The notes below the pieces were generated by a model. It was not told where the DNA came from, searched no databases, and saw nothing but the letters and a program-made list of their open reading frames with translations. A program made the position numbers and the translations under genes. A stretch of 64,000 bases of DNA from Alginatibacterium sediminis (lineage in GTDB: Bacteria; Pseudomonadota; Gammaproteobacteria; Enterobacterales; Celerinatantimonadaceae), in contig NZ_RAQO01000006.1 of assembly GCF_003610775.1 (NCBI RefSeq), forward strand, positions 406,001-470,000. Reading direction: 5' to 3'. Position 1 is the stretch's first letter. Each line of letters starts with the position of its first letter. Shown piece after piece: positions 1 through 8,647 of this stretch.

Positions 1-307
1 GCTGACATTGTTGCAGGGCACACATGCTTTGCATCGCGCCTATTTGGTACGCCACTAGGTTTTTTATTTGGTCAAATGAATGGGGTATTGAGCGTCGGCC
101 AAAGCCTTGCTTATCGTTATATCCGGGGTGGGCTCCAATCTCTACCTGATGTTGTTTGGCTAGTTGTATGGTGTTGGCCATTACATCTGGATCAGATGCA
201 TGAAACCCACAAGCGATATTCGCCATATCTATCCACGGCATCACTTCGCTATCTAATCCGATAGTCCAATTTCCGTAGCTTTCACCCATATCACAATTAA
301 GCTTCAT
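1..307 (-). CDS. pxpA: 5-oxoprolinase subunit PxpA, 5' part (runs off left edge)
   Basis: Translating the minus strand from an ATG at 307 gives an open frame to the window edge (102 codons). It begins MKLNCDMGESYGNW and continues with ANIACGFHASDP and IGAHPGYNDKQGFGRR, the N-terminal signature of the LamB/YcsF family. This family is PxpA, which with PxpB and PxpC hydrolyses 5-oxoproline (pyroglutamate) to glutamate using ATP. A strong AGGAGG lies just upstream of the start. The C-terminal half, and any pxpB/pxpC, lie outside the window. The gene diverges from a TRAP transporter operon, which suggests that the transporter brings in the substrate. Confidence 0.9.
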   Translation of the reverse strand, partial: MKLNCDMGESYGNWTIGLDSEVMPWIDMANIACGFHASDPDVMANTIQLAKQHQVEIGAHPGYNDKQGFGRRSIPHSFDQIKNLVAYQIGAMQSMCALQQCQ

Positions 308-508
308 GAATCCTCCTTACTAGAACGAACTGTACGATAAAGATACATCGAATGTAATTCACATGCAAAATGTATTCAATATGTTGCCACCGTGTGTGCA
401 ATCGTATACAGTTTAATCGAATCGGTAAAATAGTGAGCACTATTTTCACCTAAAATCGCTCTTTGACAGGAAGCCCTAGAGCCCGATTACCAAGTAAGGG
501 AATATCAC
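308..508. promoter_or_regulatory. divergent promoter region pxpA / dctP
   Basis: This 201-bp intergenic region separates two divergent transcription units. It contains an interrupted inverted repeat, ACTGTACGAT (329-338) and ATCGTATACAGT (401-412), where the right arm has two extra bases. Inside it sits a smaller ATACAT/ATGTAT pair. These are candidates for the operator of the winged-helix regulator encoded at the end of the TRAP operon, but no defined consensus is available to compare with. Confidence 0.4.
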
Positions 509-1480
509 ATGAAACAGATACTTACCAAAGCAATATTCGCACTCGCTGCCGTTAGCGCTACCAGTGCTATAGCTGGCACTCGCTGGGATATGGCAACGCC
601 CTACGTTGATGCAACTCACCATACCCAAAATATTCGTCAATTTGCCGAGGATATTAACAGCTCGACGTCGGGTGACTTTGAAATTGTGGTACATGCTGGG
701 GCTTCGCTGATTAAGCATAAAGAAATCTCACGCGCCGTACGAACCGGACAAGTCCCTATGGGTGAGATGTTTATCGGAATTTTAGGAAATAGTGATCCGG
801 TTTTCAAATTAGATAACTTACCGTTTCTAGCCACCAACTTTGAACAAGCAAAAAGTCTCTATCTTGCATCTAAGCCTGCAATTGAAAAGAAACTAGACAG
901 CGAAGGAATGATGTTGTTGTTTTCAGTGCCGTGGCCACCTCAAGGGATCTACAGTAAAGGTCCCGTTGATTCCATTGAAGATCTGAAAGGCGCCAAAATG
1001 CGCGCCTATAGTTCAACATTATCCCGTTTAGCAGTGTTACTCGATGCCTCTCCAACAACGGTACAAACCGTCGAAATCCCGCAAGCATTTTCGACGGGAA
1101 TTATTGACATGATGATGACGTCTCCTACCACCGGCGTTAGCAGCCAATCATGGGATTACGTAAAACACTACACTGATGTGCAAGCTTGGATCCCCAAGAA
1201 CATGGTTGTTGTGAACAAGCGGGCTTTCAAACGTTTAGATGATGCGAGTCAAAAGGCCTTGTTAGATGCGGCTAAAGTTGCAGAAGATCGCGGTTGGACA
1301 ATGGCTGAGCAAGAAACAGTAACCAAAACGCAAGCCCTTGCCGACAATGGCATGACCGTTTCAGCGCCGAGTGCACAGCTAACTCAATCTTTGCAAGATA
1401 TTGGCAAAGTTATGGCCCAGGAATGGTCGACCGAAGCGGGTGACGACGGAGCGATGATCCTTAAAGCTTACCAACCCTAG
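509..1480 (+). CDS. dctP: TRAP transporter periplasmic solute-binding protein, DctP family
   Basis: The 323-residue protein starts with a clear signal peptide (MKQILTKAIFALAAVSATSAIAG) and has the DctP fold signatures: an early HAGASLIKHKEI segment and GAKMRAYSS, whose arginine normally salt-bridges a substrate carboxylate. It binds a small carboxylate in the periplasm and delivers it to the DctQM permease. AAGGGAA precedes the ATG. The next two genes encode both permease subunits. Established work on Bordetella DctP6/DctP7 shows that one DctP subfamily binds pyroglutamate. The divergent pxpA makes 5-oxoproline the best substrate guess here, but this is inference. Confidence 0.9.
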   Translation: MKQILTKAIFALAAVSATSAIAGTRWDMATPYVDATHHTQNIRQFAEDINSSTSGDFEIVVHAGASLIKHKEISRAVRTGQVPMGEMFIGILGNSDPVFKLDNLPFLATNFEQAKSLYLASKPAIEKKLDSEGMMLLFSVPWPPQGIYSKGPVDSIEDLKGAKMRAYSSTLSRLAVLLDASPTTVQTVEIPQAFSTGIIDMMMTSPTTGVSSQSWDYVKHYTDVQAWIPKNMVVVNKRAFKRLDDASQKALLDAAKVAEDRGWTMAEQETVTKTQALADNGMTVSAPSAQLTQSLQDIGKVMAQEWSTEAGDDGAMILKAYQP

Positions 1481-1532
1481 TAAACATTTTTGTAGATAGA
1501 AGACTAAGTAAAATGATGAATGGAGCTCGGCA

Positions 1533-2096
1533 ATGCGACGTATGCTAGACCGGATGTACCACTTGGCAGGGCTAGTCTCTGGCTGCTGCATTATTGCAAT
1601 CTGCTTACTGATCTTAGCAAGGGTAGTCGGCAGATGGTTTGGTATTGTGGTGCCTTCTAGCGACGACATTGCCGGCTTTATGTTGGCAGCAAGTTGCTTT
1701 ATGGCACTTGCTTACACCCTGCAAGCGGGCGGCCATATACGAGTAAGTCTTTTCACCTCTCGATTAACACATGCAAAGTCGAAAGGTGTTGAGCGCTTGG
1801 TGTTAATTTTATCTAGTATTTTGGTTAGCTATCTATGCTATCAACTGTGTTACATGGTTTGGGAGTCTTGGCAGTTTGAAGAAGTGACTTCAGGTTATCT
1901 GCCATTACCGTTGTGGCTGGTTCAGTTACCGGTCGCGATTGGCATGTGTATTTTTACCATCGCGCTGCTTGATTTAAGTTTTTGTCATTTTGCATATGGG
2001 AAACGCATTCCAAAATCTGAAGAAGAATCCATTGCCGATGGTAATGCTATCGAAGGTTTGGGGCAGGAGCGGATAACGAAAGGTAAGCAAGCATGA
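1533..2096 (+). CDS. dctQ: TRAP transporter small permease subunit, DctQ family
   Basis: The 187-residue membrane protein has about four hydrophobic segments (residues about 10-35, 50-70, 90-110, 125-150), and a polar C-terminal tail of about 30 residues. Family features include GGHIRVSLF after the second helix. DctQ joins DctM to form the sodium-driven membrane part of a tripartite ATP-independent periplasmic transporter. A GGAGC ribosome site precedes the ATG. The stop codon overlaps the dctM start by four bases, so the two are translationally coupled. Confidence 0.88.
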   Translation: MRRMLDRMYHLAGLVSGCCIIAICLLILARVVGRWFGIVVPSSDDIAGFMLAASCFMALAYTLQAGGHIRVSLFTSRLTHAKSKGVERLVLILSSILVSYLCYQLCYMVWESWQFEEVTSGYLPLPLWLVQLPVAIGMCIFTIALLDLSFCHFAYGKRIPKSEEESIADGNAIEGLGQERITKGKQA

Positions 2097-3397
2097 GCGA
2101 ATTGTTGATTGGTTTGTGTTTGCTAGTTGTTCTCCTGTTAGTGCTTGCAAGTGGCATGTGGGTCGCTTTGTCGTTGTTAGTTGTTGCGCTGTGCGGCATG
2201 ATTTTGTTGGGTAACGATGCCTTTGGTCTTATCTATGCAACATCCACTTGGGGGGCTATATCAGATTGGTCTTTAGCCGCCTTACCACTGTTTATTTGGA
2301 TGGGGGAAATACTGTTTCGAACTCGCTTATCCAAAGACTTGTTTGAGGGGCTCACTCCCTGGCTAAGTCGACTTCCGGGTCAATTATTACATGTAAATAT
2401 ATTAAGCTGCGGTATGTTTGCGGCGGTTTCGGGCTCGTCAGCAGCCACCGCTGCTACTATCGGTAAAATGACATTACCTGAGCTTAAGCGGCAAGGCTAC
2501 GATGATAAAATGGCGATTGCGACGCTTGCTGGTTCGGGAACGCTAGGTTTGCTCATCCCACCTTCTATCATTTTGATCGTTTACGGCGTCGCAGCTGAAG
2601 TTTCTATTGCACGTTTGTTTATCGCAGGTGCACTGCCGGGTTTAATGTTAGTGCTCATGTTCATGGGTTATACGGTTTTGTGGTCCAAACGCAATCCCAG
2701 CCGCGTACCACAAACCAAGGTCGTTTACTCTTGGCAGCAAAAACTAGCTGGATTACGCCGCTTAGTACCGGTTGGAATACTGGTAGTATTTGTACTCGGT
2801 TCGATATATGCCGGCCTTACTACACCTACAGAAGCCGCAGCATTTGGAGTCATCGGGGCTTTAGCGCTTGCCCTTAGTAGTGGCTCGCTGACTAAACAAA
2901 GCTTTATGAGCAGTCTCATGGGGGCGGTTAAAACCTCATGTATGATTCTATTCATTCTGGCGGGGGCTGCGTTTCTTACCGTAGCAATGGGTTTTATTGG
3001 CCTACCTAGAATGCTGGCCGAAGAAATAGCCTTGTTAGAGCTGTCGCCCTATATGTTGTTGTTCTATTTGACGATCTTGTTTGTGATACTGGGCTGTTTT
3101 TTAGATGGGATTTCTGTGGTTGTGTTGACCACATCAGTTGTCTTGCCCATGGTTATCCAAGCTGGAATTGATCCGCTTTGGTTTGGAATTTACATTGTGC
3201 TAGTGGTAGAGATGTCGCAAATCACACCTCCGGTAGGCTTTAACCTGTTTGTCATTCAAAGTTTAACTGGTCGCGATATTCTATATGTCGCCAAAGCTGC
3301 AATACCGTTTTTCTTACTACTGATGTTAGCGGTTCTTTTGGTAACCTTAGTACCGGAAATTGTTACTTGGTTACCCATGACCATGATGGAAGGATAA
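2093..3397 (+). CDS. dctM: TRAP transporter large permease subunit, DctM family
   Basis: The 434-residue polytopic protein has the usual DctM length. It carries GSSAATAATIG, GTLGLLIPPSIILIVYGV and QITPPVGFNLFVIQ, the conserved loops of the DctM/IT superfamily that line the sodium and substrate pathway. It overlaps dctQ by four bases and is followed after two bases by the regulator gene, so dctP-dctQ-dctM-regulator looks like one operon. Confidence 0.93.
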   Translation: MSELLIGLCLLVVLLLVLASGMWVALSLLVVALCGMILLGNDAFGLIYATSTWGAISDWSLAALPLFIWMGEILFRTRLSKDLFEGLTPWLSRLPGQLLHVNILSCGMFAAVSGSSAATAATIGKMTLPELKRQGYDDKMAIATLAGSGTLGLLIPPSIILIVYGVAAEVSIARLFIAGALPGLMLVLMFMGYTVLWSKRNPSRVPQTKVVYSWQQKLAGLRRLVPVGILVVFVLGSIYAGLTTPTEAAAFGVIGALALALSSGSLTKQSFMSSLMGAVKTSCMILFILAGAAFLTVAMGFIGLPRMLAEEIALLELSPYMLLFYLTILFVILGCFLDGISVVVLTTSVVLPMVIQAGIDPLWFGIYIVLVVEMSQITPPVGFNLFVIQSLTGRDILYVAKAAIPFFLLLMLAVLLVTLVPEIVTWLPMTMMEG

Positions 3398-3399
3398 AG

Positions 3400-3921
3400 A
3401 TGACTAATCCCAAAAAACCTGCACATTTGCCCATCGTATCGTCTGCTCATTTGGCTAGCGATGAAGCGATGACTTTAAGCGAGTTTGAGTATGCGTTGAC
3501 CATGGTTAATAACGCTTTTCAACGATGGATGCTAGCGTGCAGTGCTACATCTGAGTTTTCGGATTTAAGTCCTTTAGATATATTGGTAGTTCATAACTTA
3601 CACCATCGAGAACGTCCTAAGCGGATTGCGGATGTGGCGTTTATTCTTAACATCGAAGACATTCACAATGTATCTTATTCTGTGCGAAAATTGGTTAAAC
3701 GTGGTTTAGTGACCAGTAAACGAAGTGGCAAAGATACGTACTACTTGGTAACCGAGCAGGGCAAAGAATTCTGCCTATCCTATCGTGATATTCGTGAGCA
3801 GTGCTTAGTTGAAGTGCTCGGTAAAATGAACATTCATGACCAACTTGGTGAAGTGGCGACTTTAATGCGTACTTTGTCTGGTTTTTACGATCAAGCCTCA
3901 AGGGCTGCGCGATCTCTTTAA
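3400..3921 (+). CDS. MarR-like winged-helix transcriptional regulator
   Basis: I take the ATG at 3400 (AAGGA upstream) rather than in-frame ATGs inside dctM. The product is about 173 residues. It has a MarR-type winged-helix core: a first helix (DILVVHNLHHRERPKRIADV), a recognition region (NIEDIHNVSYSVRKLVKRGL), and a wing with VTSKRSGKDTYYLVTEQG. It follows dctM by two bases, so it probably controls its own operon and perhaps the divergent pxpA. The ligand may be 5-oxoproline or glutamate; this is inference from position only. Confidence 0.8.
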   Translation: MTNPKKPAHLPIVSSAHLASDEAMTLSEFEYALTMVNNAFQRWMLACSATSEFSDLSPLDILVVHNLHHRERPKRIADVAFILNIEDIHNVSYSVRKLVKRGLVTSKRSGKDTYYLVTEQGKEFCLSYRDIREQCLVEVLGKMNIHDQLGEVATLMRTLSGFYDQASRAARSL

Positions 3922-3950
3922 TGTCCTCAGGAGCTTCAAATCATAGACAC

Positions 3951-3978
3951 AAAAAAACCGCATTAAAGCGGTTTTTTA
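3951..3978. terminator. bidirectional rho-independent terminator
   Basis: An AAACCGC/GCGGTTT stem with a short TTAAA-type loop is flanked by an A-run on the left and a T-run on the right, so it can act in both directions. It lies between the plus-strand TRAP operon and the minus-strand kdgF gene. Confidence 0.85.
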
Positions 3979-4018
3979 ATATAGCCGCAGGTACTAAGCA
4001 GCTATTTAATAGTCTATC

Positions 4019-4354
4019 TTAAGACAAAAAGTCTTCGCGGGGAGGATTGAAAATATCAATCAACACGCTATCTTGCTCCAGCGCAACCGCGCCATGTTCA
4101 ACGAGTTTACGTGCGATGTATGCGTCGCCAACTTGGAGAACTTTTTTCTCACCATCAATCATCGCTTCGAAACTACCGGCTGCAACGTAGCCTACTTGAT
4201 CGTGGATCTCATGGGTGTGTGGTGTACCAACAGCGCCTTTATCAAAATGCACATATACAACCATCATTTCGTTGGTGGTTGCGATGATTTTACGGCGAAT
4301 ACCATCACCAAGCTCAGTCCAAGGTGTTTGGTCTTGTAGGAAAAATACTGACAT
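4019..4354 (-). CDS. kdgF: KdgF-type cupin, unsaturated uronate linearisation
   Basis: The start is set at 4354 (MSVFFLQDQTPW, with AGAGG upstream), giving 111 residues, the normal KdgF size. The single cupin domain contains the metal-binding PHTHEIHDQVGYV motif followed by GSFE, and a second-motif histidine in LVEHGAVAL. KdgF opens 4,5-unsaturated uronates, released by pectin or alginate lyases, to linear ketouronates. It sits 54 bp downstream of the symporter gene on the same strand, so the two are probably co-transcribed. The alginate context makes the monomer from the PL17 lyases the likely substrate. Confidence 0.85.
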   Translation of the reverse strand: MSVFFLQDQTPWTELGDGIRRKIIATTNEMMVVYVHFDKGAVGTPHTHEIHDQVGYVAAGSFEAMIDGEKKVLQVGDAYIARKLVEHGAVALEQDSVLIDIFNPPREDFLS

Positions 4355-4407
4355 ATAAACCTCTAAAATTGAAAAGGGGCGAAACATCGCCCCTGGGAAT
4401 TGTGTTG

Positions 4408-6171
4408 TTAAGCGGCTGCTTGCGGTGAGGCAGGCTTACGAGACGCTTGTATTAGCAAGATCCCAGCAGTCAACACCATCGCACCACATAAAACAAACAA
4501 TAGGCGACCACTTGGCTCATTAGGAATAAGTGCCATCGTGATAATACCGAAGCCAGCTGTGCTGATTAGATTGCCTAGCAATGAGCGTTGTTTAGTATCA
4601 AGGTTTTGTTGCTCTTCACCGCTTGATACAACGGGTGTGTTCCAATCATGGAATAACTCGTCAACTTCGGCTTGTCGCTCTGGAGTACGACCTTTATAAA
4701 AGCGTGATGTAAGCAAGAAGAAACCACCAGTGATCACAACGTGCGCAGCTAAGCTCAGGCCAACTTTTAGATCTGACCATTCACGACCAGACAATGGCGT
4801 TTCAAGATTAAACCAGTTTTGAATGTCGTCCGCAGTTAGCGCAATACCAAAGATGTATGAAACCAAGCCACCAACGATAAGTGTTGCCCAACCCGACCAA
4901 TCTGGCGTGTTACGTACCCACATACCCAGTAGTACAGGTATCAACATTGGGAAGCCTATTAATGCGCCGATATTAAGCACGATATCAAATAGACTTAGGT
5001 GCTTCAGTGAGTTGATAAAGATACCAATAGCAATAATGATGAAGCCCATTGCAACAGTAGCTATACGACTAGCAAGCATCAGTTCTTTCTCGCTAGCATT
5101 ATCTTTACGGATAATTGGCGAGTAGAAGTTACGGATAAAGATACCAGCGTTACGGTTAAGACCTGAGTCCATAGACGACATGGTTGCAGCAAACATTGCA
5201 GCCATTAGCAAACCAACCATACCTGAAGGCATTACTTTTTGAACAAAGGCTAGGTATGCAGCGTCACCAGCTTTGTTACCCATGCTTTCGACAAAGGGTT
5301 GTGCAAAGTCTGGATAAAAAGCGTTCATATACCATGGTGGCAAGAACCAAATGATTGGACCGATAATCATCAGAATACACGCAAGGCCAGCAGCTTTACG
5401 GGCGTTCTCACTATCTTTGGCACACAGGTAGCGGTAAGCGTTGATGCTGTTATTCATCACACCAAACTGTTTCACAAAGATAAACACAATCCACAAGATG
5501 AAGATGCTCACGTAGTTAAGATCGCTACCCATCATGAAGTTGCCGTTAAAGTTGTCAACGATGTTGGTGATGCCGCCGCCATGGAAGTAAGCTGCAACAG
5601 CACAAGTAATTGTTACCGCCATGATGACCAACATTTGCATGAAGTCAGATGCCACAACCGCCCAAGAACCGCCAGTTACTGCCATCAGCAATAAAACTAG
5701 GCCAGTTGCGATGATGGTGTAATCCATAGGGATGTTAAATACAGCAGCCACGAAGATTGCCAAACCATTTAGCCATACACCTGCAGAGATGATGCTATCG
5801 GGCATGCTACCCCAAGTGAAAAATTGCTCAGAGGTACGTCCAAAACGTTTCTTAATCGCTTCGATAGCTGTCACCACACGCAGTTGGCGGAACTTAGGAG
5901 CAAAATAGACATAATTAAGGAAGTAACCAAACGCGTTGGCTAAAAACAGAATTACAATTGCGAAACCATCCGTGAAGGCTTTACCCGCGGCGCCAGTAAA
6001 GGTCCAGGCCGAGAACTGGGTCATAAATGCTGTAGCACCCACCATCCACCAAAGCATTTTACCGCCCCCACGAAAGTAATCGCTAGTTGACGTTGAAAAA
6101 TTCCGGAACATCCAGCCAATCGCGATTAAGAACACGAAGTAGGCGAGAACGACTATTATGTCTATATTCAT
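4408..6171 (-). CDS. sodium:solute symporter (SSS family), probable alginate-oligomer importer
   Basis: The 587-residue protein has the SSS core: YFVFLIAIGWMFRNF, YFRGGGKMLWWMVGATAFMT (helix 1-2 region), GSWAVVASDFMQMLVI, and MSSMDSGLNRNAGIF near the sodium site. A hydrophilic loop (TPERQAEVDELFHDW) and two extra C-terminal helices follow. It resembles the second symporter at 10875-12623. In Vibrio splendidus, SSS proteins called ToaA/B/C are linked to oligoalginate lyase genes, and this is probably the same role. AGAGGC precedes the start. It diverges from the first PL17 gene across a region with repeated operator-like motifs. Confidence 0.88.
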   Translation of the reverse strand: MNIDIIVVLAYFVFLIAIGWMFRNFSTSTSDYFRGGGKMLWWMVGATAFMTQFSAWTFTGAAGKAFTDGFAIVILFLANAFGYFLNYVYFAPKFRQLRVVTAIEAIKKRFGRTSEQFFTWGSMPDSIISAGVWLNGLAIFVAAVFNIPMDYTIIATGLVLLLMAVTGGSWAVVASDFMQMLVIMAVTITCAVAAYFHGGGITNIVDNFNGNFMMGSDLNYVSIFILWIVFIFVKQFGVMNNSINAYRYLCAKDSENARKAAGLACILMIIGPIIWFLPPWYMNAFYPDFAQPFVESMGNKAGDAAYLAFVQKVMPSGMVGLLMAAMFAATMSSMDSGLNRNAGIFIRNFYSPIIRKDNASEKELMLASRIATVAMGFIIIAIGIFINSLKHLSLFDIVLNIGALIGFPMLIPVLLGMWVRNTPDWSGWATLIVGGLVSYIFGIALTADDIQNWFNLETPLSGREWSDLKVGLSLAAHVVITGGFFLLTSRFYKGRTPERQAEVDELFHDWNTPVVSSGEEQQNLDTKQRSLLGNLISTAGFGIITMALIPNEPSGRLLFVLCGAMVLTAGILLIQASRKPASPQAAA

Positions 6172-6209
6172 ATTTTGCCTCTAATAAACAACTTTTAAAA
6201 TCTTTAGGG

Positions 6210-6226
6210 TTACAAGTAACTTGTAA
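6210..6226. promoter_or_regulatory. perfect inverted repeat TTACAAG-TAA-CTTGTAA
   Basis: Two perfect seven-base arms flank three bases, 39 bp upstream of the symporter start. The right arm overlaps a partial match to the TTGTAATACAA motif. It may be a further regulator site or an mRNA leader hairpin. Confidence 0.45.
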
Positions 6227-6258
6227 TATGATTCAAGTGTACGCGTAGAAAATCTTAT

Positions 6259-6269
6259 TTATAATACAA
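6259..6269. promoter_or_regulatory. putative GntR operator, copy 1
   Basis: TTATAATACAA differs at one base from the perfect palindrome TTGTAATACAA seen at 6460-6470. It lies 88 bp upstream of the symporter start on the minus strand. Confidence 0.5.
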
Positions 6270-6459
6270 TATATATTAATGTGTGATCTGAGTCGTGTTT
6301 TTTCGTCATTTATTTTTGACTATTTAACCCATCTAGATAACGCATCGTTCACTTGTTTTTTGCGCCACTACTGGTAATGCATAGAAATATAAGAACTTTT
6401 TGACATTAATGTGATTATCCTCACTAATATTATCAAATATATTTAGTTCTTGCGTTCTT

Positions 6460-6470
6460 TTGTATTACAA
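6460..6470. promoter_or_regulatory. putative GntR operator, copy 2 (perfect palindrome)
   Basis: TTGTATTACAA is a perfect five-base inverted repeat around one central base. It lies 29 bases upstream of the ATG of the first PL17 gene. The kdgM gene has a one-mismatch copy at nearly the same distance from its own start. Confidence 0.6.
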
Positions 6471-6499
6471 TAACTGCAAATGAGTTGAGCGAGGTTCGG

Positions 6500-8644
6500 A
6501 TGCATCAAACTGCAGAAGCAATTTTACTAAATCGTAACGAAGTAGAACTCTTAGCCAAAGAACTTGGCCAAGATAGCCTTATGGGGCTAAGTCTTAACAC
6601 AATGGTTAATGATACGTTAAATTATATGAGCTCGCCAATAGAGATCCCAGGCCATGGTGAGGCTGGCGGCTATGAGCACAATAAACATAAGCTTAACTAT
6701 CAGTATATTAATCAAGCTGGGCGTCTATTCCTTATTACTGGTGAAGAGCGTTATGCTGAGTACGCAGCGCAACTTCTGTTAGGTTATGCAGATGTATATT
6801 TGACGCTCGATTACCATATTCAACGCAATACCAATCCTACTGGACGCTTGTTTCATCAGATTTTAAATGAGCATGTTTTTTTGCTCTATAGCAGCCTTGG
6901 CTATAGCTGTATCTCAAGGTATTTGAGTGAAGAGCAGCGTGAACGGATCATCGAAGGTCTATTTAGACCTTTGCTTGAAATGTCGGTAGTTAAGTATGGC
7001 CATGATTTTGACCGCATCCATAATCACGGTTTATGGGCTGTTGCTGCGGTTGGTATTTGTGGGCTAGCAATAGGCGAAGATAAGTGGATGGAGTTATCTG
7101 TTCATGGCTTAGCTGGTGATGATGAAACCGGTGGTTTCCTGGCGCAAATTGCAAAACTGTTTGCGCCTTCTGGATACTATATGGAAGGGCCTTATTACCA
7201 TCGTTACGCTATCCGCCCACTTTGTCTTTTCGCCGAGGTCATTGGCCGCCATCGACCTGAACTGGATATTTTTAACTATAAAGATCAAGTTATTGGTAAG
7301 ACAATCAATGCGATGTTAGCGACGGCATATCCAAATGGTGTATTTCCAGCACTTAACGACGCCTCTTTAAGTATGGATATCTGTGATGCAGGTGTGATTG
7401 TTGCCGTTAGCTTGGCTTATAGTCATTACGGTCAAAATCCTTTGTTACTAGGGGTTGCGAAAATTCAGCAAAAAGTTTGGATACATGGCTGTGGCTTAGA
7501 ATTATCAAATGCATACCAATCAGAAGATAAGGTAGAGCTGCCTTTATGGCCAAGCGTTGAATTAAACGAAGGGCCAAATGGTGATCGTGGGGCGCAAGGT
7601 TTCTTACGCATGCAAGCCAAAGGCGGTGATATCAGCCAGCTGGTGATGAATTATGGTCAGCATGGTATGGGCCATGGTCACTTTGATACTTTGGGTGTCA
7701 GCTTTTTCAATCGCGGCCAAGAAGTCTTGAAAGAATATGGTTTTGGCCGTTGGGTAAACGTTGAGCCAAAATTTGGTGGGCGCTACCTAGACGAGAACAA
7801 ATCGTATGCGCGCCAAACCATCGCACACAACTTGGTGAGCGTAGACCAAGGCTGTCAAAACCAATTTGATGTTGCCACCGCCGATGCCAAACACGGAACA
7901 CCGCATTACTTTGTTGGCGATGATTCAAAATTACAAGGTATGAGCGCAATTGCAGATGAGTTTTATCCAGGCGTAAAACAACAGCGCAGTTTGGCGTTAA
8001 TCAATGATGAGTTATTTGACTCGCCTCTATTACTTGATGTCTATCAATTAAGTAGTGAAGAACAACATTGCTACGATTATGCTTTGCAGTATCAGGGGCA
8101 AATTATTCGGACCAATTTTGAATATCAGTCTCAGAGCCAATTGAAAACGCTAGGTGATGATGCGGGTTATCAACACCTATGGAATGTTGCTAGCGCTGAA
8201 GTCGATAAAGAGCGATGTTCTGAACTTAGCTGGTTGCAGGGCAATAGCTACTATACGTGGATTTGTTCCAATCAGGCTGGCGATGAGATTATCTTTACGC
8301 GCAGTGGAGCCAACGACCCGCAATTTAACTTGCGCAGTGAAACCAGTTTCATTTTACGTCGTGAAGCTAATTCGACGGTTTTTGCCAATGTATTAGAAAC
8401 CCATGGTTATTTTAACGAAGCAATAGAAGCAAGTACCGACGCTCGCGGACAGGTAAAATCAGTTACCGTATTGGCTAATACTGAACAAGCTTGTTTGATT
8501 AGTATTGCCGGGGACGCCTTCGAACTGTTGGTGATGTTAAGTAATTTGCATGGGGTGCCTAACGACCATCAACATACTATCGAATATAACAATACAATTT
8601 ATAGCTGGAACGGACATCTAGCCACTCAAAAGATAAGAGGTTAA
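6500..8644 (+). CDS. PL17 oligoalginate lyase, copy 1 (cytoplasmic)
   Basis: An in-frame TTG exists at 6485, but the ATG at 6500 follows GCGAGG and aligns with the start of the paralogue at 8648. This gives 714 residues. The N-terminal half is an alpha-toroid with IPGHGEAGGYEHN, HNHGLW (Asn175/His176) and GYYMEGPYYHRY (Tyr232-Tyr236). The C-terminal half is a heparinase II/III-like domain with HGHFD (392-396), YGFGRWVNVEPKFGGRY and RQTIAHN. These match the catalytic and metal-site regions of PL17 enzymes such as Alg17c. There is no signal peptide, so it should cut imported oligomers exolytically in the cytoplasm. The family pair OalB/OalC of Vibrio splendidus is comparable. Confidence 0.92.
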   Translation: MHQTAEAILLNRNEVELLAKELGQDSLMGLSLNTMVNDTLNYMSSPIEIPGHGEAGGYEHNKHKLNYQYINQAGRLFLITGEERYAEYAAQLLLGYADVYLTLDYHIQRNTNPTGRLFHQILNEHVFLLYSSLGYSCISRYLSEEQRERIIEGLFRPLLEMSVVKYGHDFDRIHNHGLWAVAAVGICGLAIGEDKWMELSVHGLAGDDETGGFLAQIAKLFAPSGYYMEGPYYHRYAIRPLCLFAEVIGRHRPELDIFNYKDQVIGKTINAMLATAYPNGVFPALNDASLSMDICDAGVIVAVSLAYSHYGQNPLLLGVAKIQQKVWIHGCGLELSNAYQSEDKVELPLWPSVELNEGPNGDRGAQGFLRMQAKGGDISQLVMNYGQHGMGHGHFDTLGVSFFNRGQEVLKEYGFGRWVNVEPKFGGRYLDENKSYARQTIAHNLVSVDQGCQNQFDVATADAKHGTPHYFVGDDSKLQGMSAIADEFYPGVKQQRSLALINDELFDSPLLLDVYQLSSEEQHCYDYALQYQGQIIRTNFEYQSQSQLKTLGDDAGYQHLWNVASAEVDKERCSELSWLQGNSYYTWICSNQAGDEIIFTRSGANDPQFNLRSETSFILRREANSTVFANVLETHGYFNEAIEASTDARGQVKSVTVLANTEQACLISIAGDAFELLVMLSNLHGVPNDHQHTIEYNNTIYSWNGHLATQKIRG

Positions 8645-8647
8645 GTC

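Larger units (their letters stand above)
6172..6499. promoter_or_regulatory. divergent symporter / PL17 promoter region
   Basis: This AT-rich, 328-bp gene-free region lies between the minus-strand symporter-kdgF unit and the plus-strand lyase-symporter unit. It carries two copies of a TTGTAATACAA-like palindrome (6259-6269 and 6460-6470), a partial copy (6221-6231) and a separate TTACAAG/CTTGTAA palindrome. No small gene was found in it. Confidence 0.7.

Noticed and set aside
476..718. 80-residue minus-strand frame overlapping dctP
   Set aside because: It lies inside dctP on the other strand and has no ribosome site or family match.
4823..5694. Plus-strand frames inside the first symporter gene
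   Set aside because: They are antisense to a clear SSS coding region and show no domain.
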